NCBI GenBank assembly: GCA_028455995.1 | Contig: JABELC010000003.1 | Span: 1,488,001 to 1,552,000 of the forward strand | Direction: 5' to 3' | DNA: 64,000 bases | DNA from: Scleromitrula shiraiana | Taxonomy: Eukaryota > Ascomycota > Leotiomycetes > Helotiales > Sclerotiniaceae | Part shown: one piece after another, positions 48,901 through 59,915 of the stretch | How the letters are laid out: every line of letters starts with the position of its first letter | How positions within the stretch are numbered: position 1 is the stretch's first letter | Program-made: the position numbers and the translations under genes | Notes under the pieces: generated by a model | What the model saw: the letters and a program-made list of their open reading frames with translations, nothing else | What the model was told of the DNA's origin: nothing | The model's database searches: none

Positions 48901-49668
48901 CTCGCCATCCCCCTATTCTATCTCGTCCATCAGTCCCCAAGCTCTCGTATAAAATCAATCAAGGCCCATAACTATCTACAATGAATCCTGAAAACCGTTA
49001 TTGATAACCCAGAGCACATGCATCCCACCCGAATCGATCCTCTATCCTTCATCTCCGCATCTCCCTCTCGGAATTAGAGTCGAATTGGCCACTTACCACT
49101 CATCTACCCATCCATCCATTCATCCATCCATCCACCCATACCCAGCATCGCATGCTTACGTACATACATACGATACATGACATACCGATATTTAATTATC
49201 CATCCTTGGATCTACTCTCGTACCACTTACATACATACATACAACATGCTTTACATACATGCATTTCGTACCTACTTATCTCCCTGCCTTACGTGCATAT
49301 GCATACATACATACATGAGACAGAAAATCGGTGTAGATTCAAGTCCAAGCTTGGTTGATATTAAAACATCGTATCAATTGATCGTATGAATCGTATGAAT
49401 CGAATGTATATCTGAATGTATACCTAAATATTAAGTTTTTTTGTCTGGCCGGCTTTGATAATCTCTTTAATGTAATGTACCAAATGTACCGATATACGAA
49501 ACGGCATTTAGTGGAGGCTCCTGAACGTCCACGCTCCCCTTTCTTGTCCCTGCCTAGCCCTTCGTTATATTAAACCACCATGTTCCCTTCTTATATCATG
49601 TCATGCATGACCCGTAACCCATATCCCACCGTTCCCCTTTAACTTGCCCGTCCTGATCCTACCCTACC
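45917..49668. repeat. Large repeat-rich spacer
   Basis: There is no supported gene in about 3.7 kb. Simple repeats are abundant: TAGTATAGTG-like series at about 46195-46240, GGTAT series at about 46810-46835, (GGAAAT)n at about 47171-47198, AAGC/AAGG tracts at about 47274-47300, a 13-base minisatellite at 47374-47416, GGGAATCTT triplicate at about 47550-47580, ATTACA repeats at about 47590-47617, CCCT tracts at about 47658-47680, and CATC and CATA series from about 49100 to 49310. The spacer could also hold non-coding transcripts, which sequence alone cannot show. Confidence 0.65.
47374..47416 (+). repeat. 13-base minisatellite, three copies
   Basis: Three perfect tandem copies of CATGGGTTGATTT, followed by the first four bases of a fourth copy. 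Confidence 0.9.
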
Positions 49669-50856
49669 CTACCCAAATATCTTCAAGAAACCCCACATTC
49701 CCAACCCGCTCAAAACAGGGATCGTCAAATTATCATCCCACCCATAAATATCTACCACCTCACTAGCAGCAGCCGTGAAACCCGTCCATAAACTCATGAT
49801 CCCTAGAGCCAACCCTCCAGAAATAGTACTTTGAGCCTCACTCAAACCAATCACATCTCTCATCCCCGCAGGTAACCTAAGGTTCCCCGAGAACATGAAA
49901 GGCCAATCCAAATCATCCTCGAAGGGGCCCGTCCTCGGGGCCAACCAACCCCAAAACGAGGCTGCAGTCATCACACCGATGGCGAACGCTGCGAGCGAAC
50001 CCGCAAGCGATTTTCCACGTCTGATCCTGGGCGTATATCTTCCGTAGGCTCGTCCCACCGTACTCGCCGCCGTGTCACACCAGCTCAAAAGTAGTACGCC
50101 CATCACACCGACATCTTTCGGGAAGAACCCAAGCACGATCCACGCTCCTAATAAATACCAGATGACTCCATTCCAACCATCATACTCGGTCTCCCGCATG
50201 AGTGCTCCGAGTAATCGTACGTACAAACGGTTTAATCCCGGATAGTTGTGCCGAAGATAGTCAAATGTCGCTATGGGTATTAGTGCGGACATTAAATATG
50301 GTGTAATAGCGTTCGTCTGAACTCCAGAAATGTAAAACCAGATTGTGAAAAATCCTATTGAAACATGCAATACTTTGCGCGGTACTTCATGTCGATGTAT
50401 AAAAGATCTCCAGTGTCTGTGAATGGGAATAAGTCCCAGCGGACTGGGGCTTCGACTAAAATCCCGCCAGCTCCAACCTGATTTTGCACTTGTTGGGGAG
50501 AGATGTCCATTAGATAACTCCCCGTTTGTCTCTTGCCCTTTATTACTCTTTGTGGATTTTGAGGTCTTCTTTATAGTTTTGACTGTAGAAGTGGGGGGTT
50601 TGCGAGCTTTCATAGGACTTCGACTTCTAGATCTAGCTCGAGCTACTCCAATAGAAGAATCATCATCTTCATCTATCCCTTCGTCTATTGGAGGTGCCTG
50701 CGCGGCTAATTTCTTCCTCGCAGACCTTGTTAAAGGGCCAAAATATGTCCCATCCTGAGATCTTTCAGATGGCGTCGGAGAAGGTGAAATAACTCGTGGA
50801 GTAGCCGGGACGTCGGATAATGGTATTGTCATTCGAAAATCTGGTAAGGAAGGCAT
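49669..50856 (-). CDS. DGK1: CTP-dependent diacylglycerol kinase
   Basis: Predicted 395 residues in one exon. It is the fungal ER and nuclear-membrane enzyme that phosphorylates diacylglycerol to phosphatidate with CTP, opposing the Pah1 lipin phosphatase. The N-terminal 170 residues are disordered, Ser/Arg/Lys-rich with SRSRSP motifs. The membrane domain begins at HEVPRKVLHVSIGFFTIWFY and carries the conserved SWCDTAASTVGRAYGRYTP and GKSLAGSLAAF. Several hydrophobic segments follow to the end. The open frame extends upstream to about 51170 without an ATG, so the ATG of MPSLPDF was chosen; an upstream exon is not excluded. It is divergent from SPB4. Confidence 0.87.
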   Translation of the reverse strand: MPSLPDFRMTIPLSDVPATPRVISPSPTPSERSQDGTYFGPLTRSARKKLAAQAPPIDEGIDEDDDSSIGVARARSRSRSPMKARKPPTSTVKTIKKTSKSTKSNKGQETNGELSNGHLSPTSAKSGWSWRDFSRSPSPLGLIPIHRHWRSFIHRHEVPRKVLHVSIGFFTIWFYISGVQTNAITPYLMSALIPIATFDYLRHNYPGLNRLYVRLLGALMRETEYDGWNGVIWYLLGAWIVLGFFPKDVGVMGVLLLSWCDTAASTVGRAYGRYTPRIRRGKSLAGSLAAFAIGVMTAASFWGWLAPRTGPFEDDLDWPFMFSGNLRLPAGMRDVIGLSEAQSTISGGLALGIMSLWTGFTAAASEVVDIYGWDDNLTIPVLSGLGMWGFLKIFG

Positions 50857-51690
50857 CCGGATAGTGCCAGCAAATGAACGCTGGCTGATCGCAAATGCAC
50901 GTAGAAGCCAAAAGGTGGAGTGGAGATATTGATCTTTTCGTGAGGAGCGTATTGTGATGACGTCTGAACAAGAAGCTGAATCGAATGTAGTTATAGCAAG
51001 AGGATGTACGAGAGGTGCAGACTGAGCTGCATCGTTGAAGAAAGATATGATGACTTTTTGCGCCGCGTTTAAACGTGGCACATAAGTTGTAGGATGATTC
51101 TTGTTTTTTATATTAAATTTGAAACAAACCTCACTGTACGTATTGATAAGATTTCACGGAATGCGGCACAATAATAATATTATTTTTGAGCAAGGAATGA
51201 CTAAGCACGAGATCATAATCACCAGATTACTTGGAATATTGAAAAGGACAGATTAATTGATTTTGTAACAAAAGAAAGAAGAGAAAAGAAAGGAAATATA
51301 GATGAATGGAAATATAGATGAATGGAAACAATGACATCACAAGAGAGATATCATCGTAATATTCAATCAAATATTATTACTTGTTTATTTATTGAAACAC
51401 ATATGAAATATATAGATCCTTCTGATTTATAGGCTGAATTGAAGTATAGAAACTGATCCATACCACATTGCTACGAAAGTAATTAATTAATAAATTGTAA
51501 AGGTTGAAGTAGGGATCCTACTCGCTAATAATTAATAATTAATGCTACAATGCAAACCCAGTTGGGCCCAGTAAAAAAAAATAGTAGATCTGAACCGATA
51601 AGATAAGAAATTTTTGAGAAAGTTCAATTCCTTCAACTGCATAGCCTTCTTATTATCAAGGTGATCGATCATCAATCAATCAACGCAAGT
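50857..51690. promoter_or_regulatory. Divergent promoter region, DGK1 and SPB4
   Basis: The spacer lies between divergent start codons. The left part is open in the DGK1 frame but lacks an ATG. The right part is AT-rich. No specific site is recognised. Confidence 0.45.
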
Positions 51691-53606
51691 ATGGCAATTG
51701 AAGGAGACAAAAAGAAGAAAGACCCAAGAGCTTGGGATGCTCTTACTCCTCCATTGGCGGAATGGATACTAGATGCCATTTCGTCAATGGGGTTTGAAAG
51801 AATGACCCCAGTACAAGCTTCCACTATTCCATTATTCATGGGCAACAAAGATGTTGTCGTTGAGGTATGTATCTTGCATCACTCTGCGATTCTCGTACTG
51901 ACGATTACCAGGCTGTTACAGGTAGCGGGAAAACTCTGTCCTTTATTATACCCGTCGTCGAAAAGCTACTTCGATTGGAAGAACCCATAAAAAAGCACCA
52001 CGTTGGTGCTATAATTGTCTCGCCAACCAGAGAGCTCGCAACTCAAATATATACTGTTCTTACATCCTTACTGGCCTTCCACGAACATTCCGCCGAAGCA
52101 TTGAAGCCGTTAGAAGAAGGCGAGAAGAGAAAACCATCCACTACAATGAGAGTAGTACCACAACTTTTACTTGGCGGCACAACTACTCCTGCGCAAGATC
52201 TAAGCAGATTTCTCAAAAACAGTCCCAATCTCCTGATTTCGACTCCTGGAAGATTACTCGAATTGTTATCATCTCCGCACGTCCATTGCCCACAGTCTTC
52301 TTTCGAGGTTTTGGTATTAGACGAAGCAGATAGATTATTGGACCTGGGTTTCAAGGATGACTTGCAGAAAATTCTTGCTCGTCTTCCCAAGCAAAGACGA
52401 ACGGGGCTTTTCAGTGCAAGTGTCAGTGAGGCAGTAGGGGAGATTGTCAGAGTTGGATTGAGGAATCCCGTGAAGATTGCTGTGAAAGTTAAGGGGGCTG
52501 GAGGGGATGATAAAAAGACCCCTGCGAGTCTACAAATGTCTTACTTACTTACTCCACCAACCCACAAGTTTCCTGCTTTGCTGTCTCTTCTATCGCAGCT
52601 AGAGCCAACACCTCAGAAGACTATCTTATATCTTTCGACTTGTGCGGCAGTTGATTACTTCCAACATATACTCTCAGCAGTGCTGCCAAGCCAGTTTGCT
52701 CTAATACCACTTCACGGAAAACACCCACCCAATGTGCGACAAAAGAATTTCTCAAAATACGTCTCAGCAATTACTCCTTCGATATTGCTCACAACAGATG
52801 TGGCTGCAAGAGGGCTTGATATACCCCAGGTTGATTTAGTTGTACAAATTGATCCACCCTCGGATCCAAAGGTGTTTCTTCACAGATGTGGGAGAGCAGG
52901 TCGAGCTGGGCGTAAAGGTTTGAGTGTAATATTTCTACAACCTGGAAGGGAAGAAGATTATATTCCATTCCTAGAGGTTCGAAAGACTCCAATCACAATG
53001 CTTAAAAGTCCTCTCATCAACATCACCGATGATGATGCAAATAAAGTCATTTCAAAGATGCGCAAAGAAGTACTTGCGGATCGTGCTCTTTACGACAAAG
53101 GTCAGAGAGCTTTTGTCAGTTGGGTTAAGGCATACTCAAAACATCAAGCAAGCAGTATATTCCGAGTATCTGATCTTGACTGGACAGAACTGGGGAATGC
53201 ATGGGCTCTTGTACGTTTACCAAAAATGCCAGAACTGAAAAAATGGGATGGAGACAAATCTTTGGGCATACATCTAAATTTATCCGAGTATGAATACAAA
53301 GATAAAATTAGGGAAAAGGCAAGGAGAGTTGCAATGGAGGAAGCGAAAAATGCAGGCCCCTATGTTCCAACCGAGGAACAACTAAAAAAGAAAAAGGAAA
53401 GAGAGGCTTGGAGTCAAAAGCATGAGAAGCATGATCTCAAAGAGCTGAAGAGGGAGAGAAAGAAGAGGAAGAGAGAGGCCGAGAGGTTGGAGAATATGAC
53501 GGAAGAAGAAAAGGTCAAGGAGAAGGAGCTACAAGATTTGATTGCGCAAGTCAAGAAGAGGAGAGTTGAAGAAGATGCCGATGAGGAATTTAAGGGATTT
53601 GATTAG
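51691..53606 (+). CDS. SPB4: ATP-dependent DEAD-box RNA helicase Spb4
   Basis: Predicted 622 residues from exons 51691-51864 and 51912-53606; the intron is 47 bases. The helicase acts in 60S ribosomal-subunit assembly in the nucleolus. The Q-motif region RAWDALTPP..MGFERMTPVQ, motif I AVTGSGKT (59-66), PTRELA, TPGR, DEAD (196-199), motif III reading SAS instead of SAT (about 227-229), and HRCGRAGRAGRKG are all visible. The C-terminal extension with a Lys/Glu-rich coiled coil is typical of Spb4. The start ATG gives MAIEGDKKKKDPRAWDAL, matching the family. Confidence 0.95.
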
Positions 53607-53773
53607 TTGTAATATTGCGAAGTATCCCCTTCACGAAAGATAGGTATAATGCATTTTGATCCTATATATCTGTTCCAATAGTCCCCTTCCACTTCATATA
53701 TGTGATATCACTGCAAGCTGAAGCTAATTTCCCTTGAGACAATGCCATATAAACCCCCTCTTACTATCATCCA

Positions 53774-54520
53774 CTACCTCTCGATCCAACTCCCTACCGC
53801 CTGCAATCCCCTCTCCTTCTCTAATCTCATCCACGGATTAGCATTAAACGTCGGATCATAATACCCCTCAAACCACCTATCATTCCTGGTCCCCCTACTC
53901 TGACTCTGACTATGCCTTGAAATCCCCGCCTCGCTTCCCCTACTCATATTCATACCCCTCATAAACGTCACATCACTCGTCACCGGTTTCGGAGGAAGTC
54001 CATGTTCCCCCAATTGAGGAATGGATGAGCTCGTCTCCGCAAGAATCGCATCGATTTTCTCCTGAATTAATCGATTTTCCTCTATCACCGCCGGATCTAC
54101 CTCCTCTTTTTCTCCCCCACCTCCTTCTTGTCCCTCATCTAAGCCCCGTGCGTTTTCTCTCCCCTCTATTCCATCGAATATAGGCGGTGGTGCACTAGTA
54201 TCCACATACCGCGGACCCTCCTCTTCCTCCCCTCCCTTCTCCTCATCATCATCTAAATCAATTTCTTCTTCATTCCTTTCCTCAGCTACATTCTCGCTTT
54301 TTGCACCAATAGTTCTCATTTTCCCCAGAGGAACAGTATTCCCTCCACTTCCCTTCCCTTTCTTCCCGCCTCGATCTATATTCGCTAGCTCGGAGTCGCA
54401 GACATAGGCGTCGGTTGAGGTGTTGAATTTGCGTTTTTTGCTGGGCGGGTTTTGCGTTCCGAAGGCGCTGAAGCCCATGAATGCTGCCATGGCTGCGGAG
54501 TCTTCGTCGGAGGAGTCCAT
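53774..54520 (-). CDS. Conserved-looking disordered protein, unknown function
   Basis: Single-exon protein of 248 residues. It begins MDSSDEDSAAMAAFMGFSAF, followed by a PPSKKRKF basic patch that could be a nuclear localisation signal. The middle is a very acidic Glu/Gly-rich stretch, and the end has a Trp/Tyr-rich segment, WFEGYYDPTFNANPWMRLE. The ends look constrained while the middle is low complexity. I do not recognise a named domain. The gene lies on the minus strand in a skew island (switch near 54400). It converges with SPB4, about 170 bases away. Confidence 0.68.
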   Translation of the reverse strand: MDSSDEDSAAMAAFMGFSAFGTQNPPSKKRKFNTSTDAYVCDSELANIDRGGKKGKGSGGNTVPLGKMRTIGAKSENVAEERNEEEIDLDDDEEKGGEEEEGPRYVDTSAPPPIFDGIEGRENARGLDEGQEGGGGEKEEVDPAVIEENRLIQEKIDAILAETSSSIPQLGEHGLPPKPVTSDVTFMRGMNMSRGSEAGISRHSQSQSRGTRNDRWFEGYYDPTFNANPWMRLEKERGLQAVGSWIER

Positions 54521-55018
54521 TTTGTTTGGGAGGAGGGATTCTGATGCGATTCAATTCGAGTGGATTGGGAGAAGAGAATATATATTGTATGCGTGGAAAG
54601 GTTTATAAATGTATAGGATGCGATGAGATGCGCATGAGATAAGGCTTTTCAGCCTTGCAGATTAAATGGATTTTGAGACCCACATGAGCTTCGAGATCCA
54701 CAATTTCAATTCAGTGAGGTTATTAAAAGACTTGATAAATTCGATTAGATATTGGCCGATAGTCCAATTGTATGGAAAGTCGCATATGATAAAAGGTAAT
54801 GAATTTGCAACGTAAGTTTTATCAATATGGATACTATCAAAGGAAGCTTGAGATCTCGGACGAAAGTGTTCAAAGCACCTTCTCGCTCTACTTGTTTCAA
54901 TTGACTGTCATGATTCAATACTACTAAACCTTACAACTTTACATTTAACTTCACGATACTCGGATCATTCCATCATTCAACTACATAGTACTTAAGACTC
55001 TCAACCAAAACAATCAAA
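54521..55018. other. Divergent spacer between two unknown genes
   Basis: This spacer separates two divergent start codons and probably holds both promoters. It is AT-rich with no recognised element. Confidence 0.45.
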
Positions 55019-55633
55019 ATGTCCTCCTCCTCACCACCACCAACAAAGACTCCCTCCGAAATAACAATCCGCTCCCCCCTAAAATACAACCACCCCTCCC
55101 CGCACTTCACCGCCCCACCTCTAGAATGGCTCCAAGCCACCTGGTCCGTAACGCACTCCACGCTCCCCATGTGGAAATCCGCCAAAAACGTCCAAATCAC
55201 CTACAAAATAATCCCCGGCACAGATACCTCCCCACCTCTCCTCGATGACGAGGTATCCTCTACTCCGACGTCGAAAACCTGGATGCCGCAGCCGAAGAGT
55301 ATAAGGGGTGTTGATACGCCTGAGAAGGGGAATGTGCAGCTGGGCGCGTGGAATTGGAGGGGGAGGGGCTGGTTGAGGATTGCGAGTAGTCATTGGGAGG
55401 TTTTGGGGTGGGGGGAGAGGGATGTTGAAGGGGATGGGGAAAAGGAACGGTGGGTGGTTACTTGGTTTGCGCCGAGTTTGTTTACGCCGCAGGGGTTGGA
55501 TATTTATAGTAGTAGGAAAGAAGGGTTGTCGGAGGGGACTTATAGGGCGGTTAGGAAGGCGTTGGAGGATATGGGGGCGAGGGATTTGGGGGATTTGGTC
55601 AAGAGGGATATGTTTGAGGTTAAGATTGACTGA
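55019..55633 (+). CDS. Conserved-looking protein of unknown function
   Basis: Single-exon protein of 204 residues without signal peptide or membrane segment. Trp- and Gly-rich stretches (LGAWNWRGRGWLRIASSH, WEVLGWG, WVVTWFAPSLFTPQG) alternate with charged loops, a pattern that suggests a beta-barrel such as a lipocalin-like fold; this is weak. A C-terminal helix (GTYRAVRKALEDMGARDLGD) follows. The start ATG has a good context (AAAATGTCC). The first third of the gene is C-rich and the rest strongly G-rich, with the switch near 55260. Confidence 0.68.
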   Translation: MSSSSPPPTKTPSEITIRSPLKYNHPSPHFTAPPLEWLQATWSVTHSTLPMWKSAKNVQITYKIIPGTDTSPPLLDDEVSSTPTSKTWMPQPKSIRGVDTPEKGNVQLGAWNWRGRGWLRIASSHWEVLGWGERDVEGDGEKERWVVTWFAPSLFTPQGLDIYSSRKEGLSEGTYRAVRKALEDMGARDLGDLVKRDMFEVKID

Positions 55634-55730
55634 TTATGGAGAGGTCATTTGATGCTAATTGAGGAGTACGGGATTTGTATTATTATGATATAATATTATT
55701 ATGGATGAGCTAATAAACAGAAAATATATG

Positions 55731-56800
55731 TTAGTCTCGATGATGATGCCGGTGTCGATGTCTGTGTCGATGTCGATCACTCTCATCTCTTTCCGATCTT
55801 CGACGATGTCGATGGCGACGTTCTCTCTCCCTTTCATACTCCAAATCATCTCGGTGGCCGGAACTCCGCGACCGTTTCTCGGGTCTATCTAATGAGAATT
55901 CTTCGATGTCATCCGTTGCATCTTCATCATTATTAGGTCTTCGTTTCCGCTTCTTACTCCTTTCCTCGGCTTCAAGCTCCCTCATTTCTCTCTCCTTTTC
56001 CTTCATCCATTGCTCCCTTTCCCTCTTGACCTGCCGCACTTGAGCTGCTCCCTGCTTCATGGCTGCTAAAGGATCATTTGACACAATCCTCGCTGCCTCT
56101 CTTTCCTTCCGTCGTGGATCTTCATTGCCCCATACATCCTTACCCGGATTATCTTCATCAATAGCTTGCGCTTCGGTTGTAGCTTTGGAATACCAGGGCT
56201 TATCAAGTTTTTGTTGTAATCCTGCTGCATTTGAGAAACGCATAGTATATTGATCTTCATATTCTTTTCTTTTCTTCTCCTTTTCTTTCTCGGCTTCCGC
56301 ATTCTTTTCAACTATTGGCTTTTGAGGTCGTTCCTGTGGAAATAAATCAATATGCCCTGCATGATCAACCAGTGGCGCATCGATAGACTTTCGTAATACT
56401 ATCTGTCGGTCCTTGTTCGCAGATTGTGAGTCTTGAGCTGCGATACGCATCTCAAATTCAGTGTCATTTTCGCCAGCCTTCTTTCTCCTCTTGCGATCCC
56501 TCCCAGATCCATGCGACCGTCGTTCTCGAGATTCTTCATCGTCGTCTTTTTTATTCTCAATTGCTAATGGTGTAGGCACTTCTCCGCGTAATATTTGCAT
56601 GCGACGTTCTGCATCTAATTCTTGCATACGCTGCTCCTCCGCCTCCTCTTTTGCCTTTGCGATGGCTTCATCGCGACGGACTTTCTCAATATTATCTTGA
56701 TTGTAGACATTCCATGACTTCTTGCCTAACAAATGACTATAATTACAATTAGCTATCTATCCTAAACATTAAAAAATGATTAAGGTACTCACAGAGGCAT
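55731..56800 (-). CDS. Cir_N-domain (LENG1-like) nuclear protein
   Basis: Predicted 337 residues from a tiny first coding exon of 8 bases (56800-56793) and a long exon (56736-55731). The 56-base intron joins to give MPLHLLGKKSWNVYN, the hallmark start of this family. The Cir_N domain continues with RVRRDEA-type helices (EKVRRDEAIAKAKEEAEEQ). A KPWYSK motif and DVWGNEDPRRKEREAARI follow. The C-terminus is rich in Arg, His, Asp and Glu and ends in RHRH repeats. Relatives act with splicing or transcription factors, so a nuclear role is likely. An in-frame ATG lies 204 bases upstream (57004) without an intervening stop, so a 68-residue longer N-terminus is possible but unlikely. Confidence 0.85.
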
Positions 56801-57328
56801 AATTGGTACACGAAGTTGTTGACCCCCGCTTTGAATAAAGAAATCTAGGTCGAGGCTGAGGGCTTGTTGCGATAAGGATTCCGGGGTTGATGTTGACAAG
56901 GCGAATCCAAGCATCAGGGACGCTCGGTCGCCGCTTGCTGATGTCAAACCAGCAAGAGACAGAAGCCGCAACATAAAAGGAACTGTCCACTTTGGGAACT
57001 TCATTTTTATTTTACATTTTTATCATAGAAACGAGAAAAAGACTGGAATTACTTCTACTTTATTCATTCATCCAAATCATATCTGTTCTTTTGAATTTTG
57101 ACTCATAACTTCAAAGGACAAGTTTCCAACATCTGTACTCGAGCTCGTAAGGCTGTAAAGAACACTCCCGCATATCGCAGCAGGCTACCCTATCAATTAA
57201 ATACAACAATACTCTGCCTTATTACATCAAACGAGTTTCACCTCCACGAGTTCCTTCAATACCCACTCTATTATCTACTAAAGTACTACGAGCAATTACT
57301 TCTCATTCACAATAAACTTACAACTACG
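56801..57328. promoter_or_regulatory. Divergent promoter region, LENG1-like and SEC18
   Basis: This spacer lies between divergent start codons. The left 200 bases are open in the LENG1-like frame, and the right part is the SEC18 leader, which is open in the SEC18 frame from 57098 but starts there with a non-preferred ATG context. No defined site is seen. Confidence 0.4.
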
Positions 57329-59915
57329 ATGAATATTCGACAGAATCTCTTTGGGCAAGGGCCTAGATCATCAAGAGGAGACCCTCCCCAAGCTCCAGGT
57401 GGTTATAGCAGACCGCCGGTCCCTCCAAGAGACGATACACCTATGGGTGGTTATGATGGACGTCCAGAATACAAATCTCCAATGCAATCACCGAGGCAAG
57501 CTATGCCTATGAGGCAATCTGGGGGTGGTGGTAGAGGTCCAATGTCTCCCAGGAAAGCACAACTCAATATCGCCAAAATCGAGGATAAGACAAAGGCAAA
57601 TCAATACATTTTTGGAAATCTGTAAGTTTCCCTTACTATCTGTAGCAACTAGCTTGTACTGACGCTGTTTATAGATCTGCCGTGTCACCTATGGACTTCC
57701 CGCCTAACCCAGATGGTTCAGATATTTACTTGTTATTAAATGGCATGAACGTGGTTACTGCTAGGCCCTTGGATAGTTTCCCTCCCGGATGTATAAGTTT
57801 GTCAGACCCACAAAGAACATGGTGTAATGTTGGTATGCTAGATCGAATAGTCGCCGAAACATATGATCCTTTCTACCAAGGTGGACAATGTTATCTCGGT
57901 TCTCTCGATGTCGAGGTTGGGTTTGCCTCTGTAAAGAAGTTCACGGATGTTCCCTACGATCAGGATGAACTCGCGAGTGTGTTCATTAAATGGTTCGAAA
58001 ACCAGGTCTTTGCTCCTGGTCAGAGACTGCTTATGGATCACAAAAATGTTCCTTTATCGTTTTTAGTTAAAACTGTCCAACTCGTTGACTTGAGTATGGA
58101 GAAAAGCACTACAGCTGCCCCGACTGTCAGCGCCCCGCAAGCACGCGGTATTTTAGTCAGGACAACACCTATCACATTTTATAAAGACTCCAAATCACCT
58201 ATCAAGCTGAAGGGATCTTCTAAACGTCCGGCCGCCAATTCTATTATTGCTCCGGATTTCAAATTCGAGAATATGGGAATTGGTGGTCTGGATACAGAGT
58301 TCAGTGCCATTTTCCGAAGAGCTTTCGCCTCTCGTATCTTTCCTCCTGGTTTGATTGAAAAACTGGGCATTCAGCACGTAAAGGGTATTCTCCTTTTTGG
58401 TCCTCCTGGTACAGGAAAAACACTTATCGCTCGGCAAATTGGGAAAATGTTGAACTCTAGAGAGCCTAAGGTTATCAACGGTCCAGAAGTACTGAACAAA
58501 TATGTTGGTCAATCCGAAGAAAATATCCGAAAACTGTTTGCCGACGCAGAGAAAGAATATAAAGAGAAGGGAGATGAGAGTGGTCTCCACATTATCATTT
58601 TTGACGAACTCGATGCTGTATGCAAACAGAGAGGAAGCGGGGCAGGTGGTGGAACTGGTGTTGGGGACAGTGTTGTCAATCAACTGCTATCGAAACTTGA
58701 TGGTGTTGACCAGCTTAACAATATCCTACTTATTGGAATGACCAATCGTATGGATATGATTGATGATGCTTTACTCAGACCTGGACGTTTGGAAGTTCAT
58801 ATGGAAATCTCTCTTCCAGATGAAGCCGGTAGAGCGCAGATTCTCAAGATCCATACTTCCAAAATGAGAGACAACAACGTTATGGATTCAGATGTCAATG
58901 TTGCTGAACTCGCCCACCTTACCAAGAATTTCTCAGGAGCCGAAATTGGAGGTCTCGTCAAATCCGCTTCATCCTTTGCTTTCAACAGACACGTAAAAGT
59001 CGGGACTGTAGCTGGTGTTAGCGATGACATTGAGAACATGAAAGTAAACCGTGGCGATTTTATGAATGCTCTCGATGAAGTAAAGGCTGCATTTGGTGTT
59101 TCTGAAGAAGAACTTGAGGGCGCAATGGCAGCAGGAATCTTACATTACAGCAGATATATCAACAACATTCTCAAAGATGGTACTCTCTTTATCAATCTTG
59201 TCAAAGAATCAGCTACTACTTCTCTCCTCTCCGTTCTTCTTCATGGACCTCCAGGTTCTGGAAAGTCAGCTCTTGCGGCTGCAATTGCTAAAAGCTCCCA
59301 ATTTCCCTTCATCAAACTTGTATCGGCCGAAAACATGGTTGGGTTCAATGAAATGGCTAAGGTTCAATATCTTAATAAAGTCTTCTCAGATGCATATAAA
59401 TCACCTCAGAATATTGTTGTTATAGACAACATCGAACGTATTATTGAATGGGTTCCCATTGGACCTAGATTCGGTAATGCCGTTCTCCAAACTCTTATGG
59501 TTCTTTTAACCAAACAACCACCTCCAGTAAGTAATCAAAAGTCTCTGTTTCTCTCAAAATATTGTGCTAATTTTATTCCCAGGGCCGTCGTCTCCTAATT
59601 CTCGGCACTACATCCCAACGTAGCGTCCTCAAACAACTCGATCTTCAACCAATTTTCAACCGTGAACTTGCTGTCCCCAACGTCAACACATTCGATGAAT
59701 TAGCAACAATCTTAAGGGAAGTGCAGGCTTTTGACAGCGAGGGCGATTTGGTCGAAGCTTTGAATCAATTGAGACAGTATACGGGAAGCGATACGGTGGG
59801 CGTGGGTATCAAGAAGGTGTTACTTGCGGTTGGTGAGGCTAAACAGGAGAAAGGGAATGTTCCGGCTAGGTTTGCGGATATTATGGAACAGTTAATTGCT
59901 AGTAGTAGGGATTAG
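57329..59915 (+). CDS. SEC18: Vesicular-fusion ATPase Sec18/NSF
   Basis: Predicted 825 residues from exons 57329-57621, 57675-59526 and 59583-59915. It is the hexameric AAA ATPase that, with alpha-SNAP (Sec17), disassembles SNARE complexes after membrane fusion. A Gly/Pro/Arg-rich N-terminal extension (about 1-80) precedes the N-domain. The D1 domain has GPPGTGKT (340-347) and IIFDELD (405-411), with arginine-finger-like LRPGRLE further on. D2 has GPPGSGKS (622-629). The order and length match the family. The ATG at 57329 was chosen because it begins the known MNIRQNLFG-type extension; the frame is also open to 57098. Confidence 0.96.

Noticed and set aside
52375..52440. Broken DEAD-box motif III (SAS instead of SAT) in Spb4
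   Set aside because: All other motifs are intact and I recall fungal Spb4 proteins with this variant, so it is not treated as a defect.
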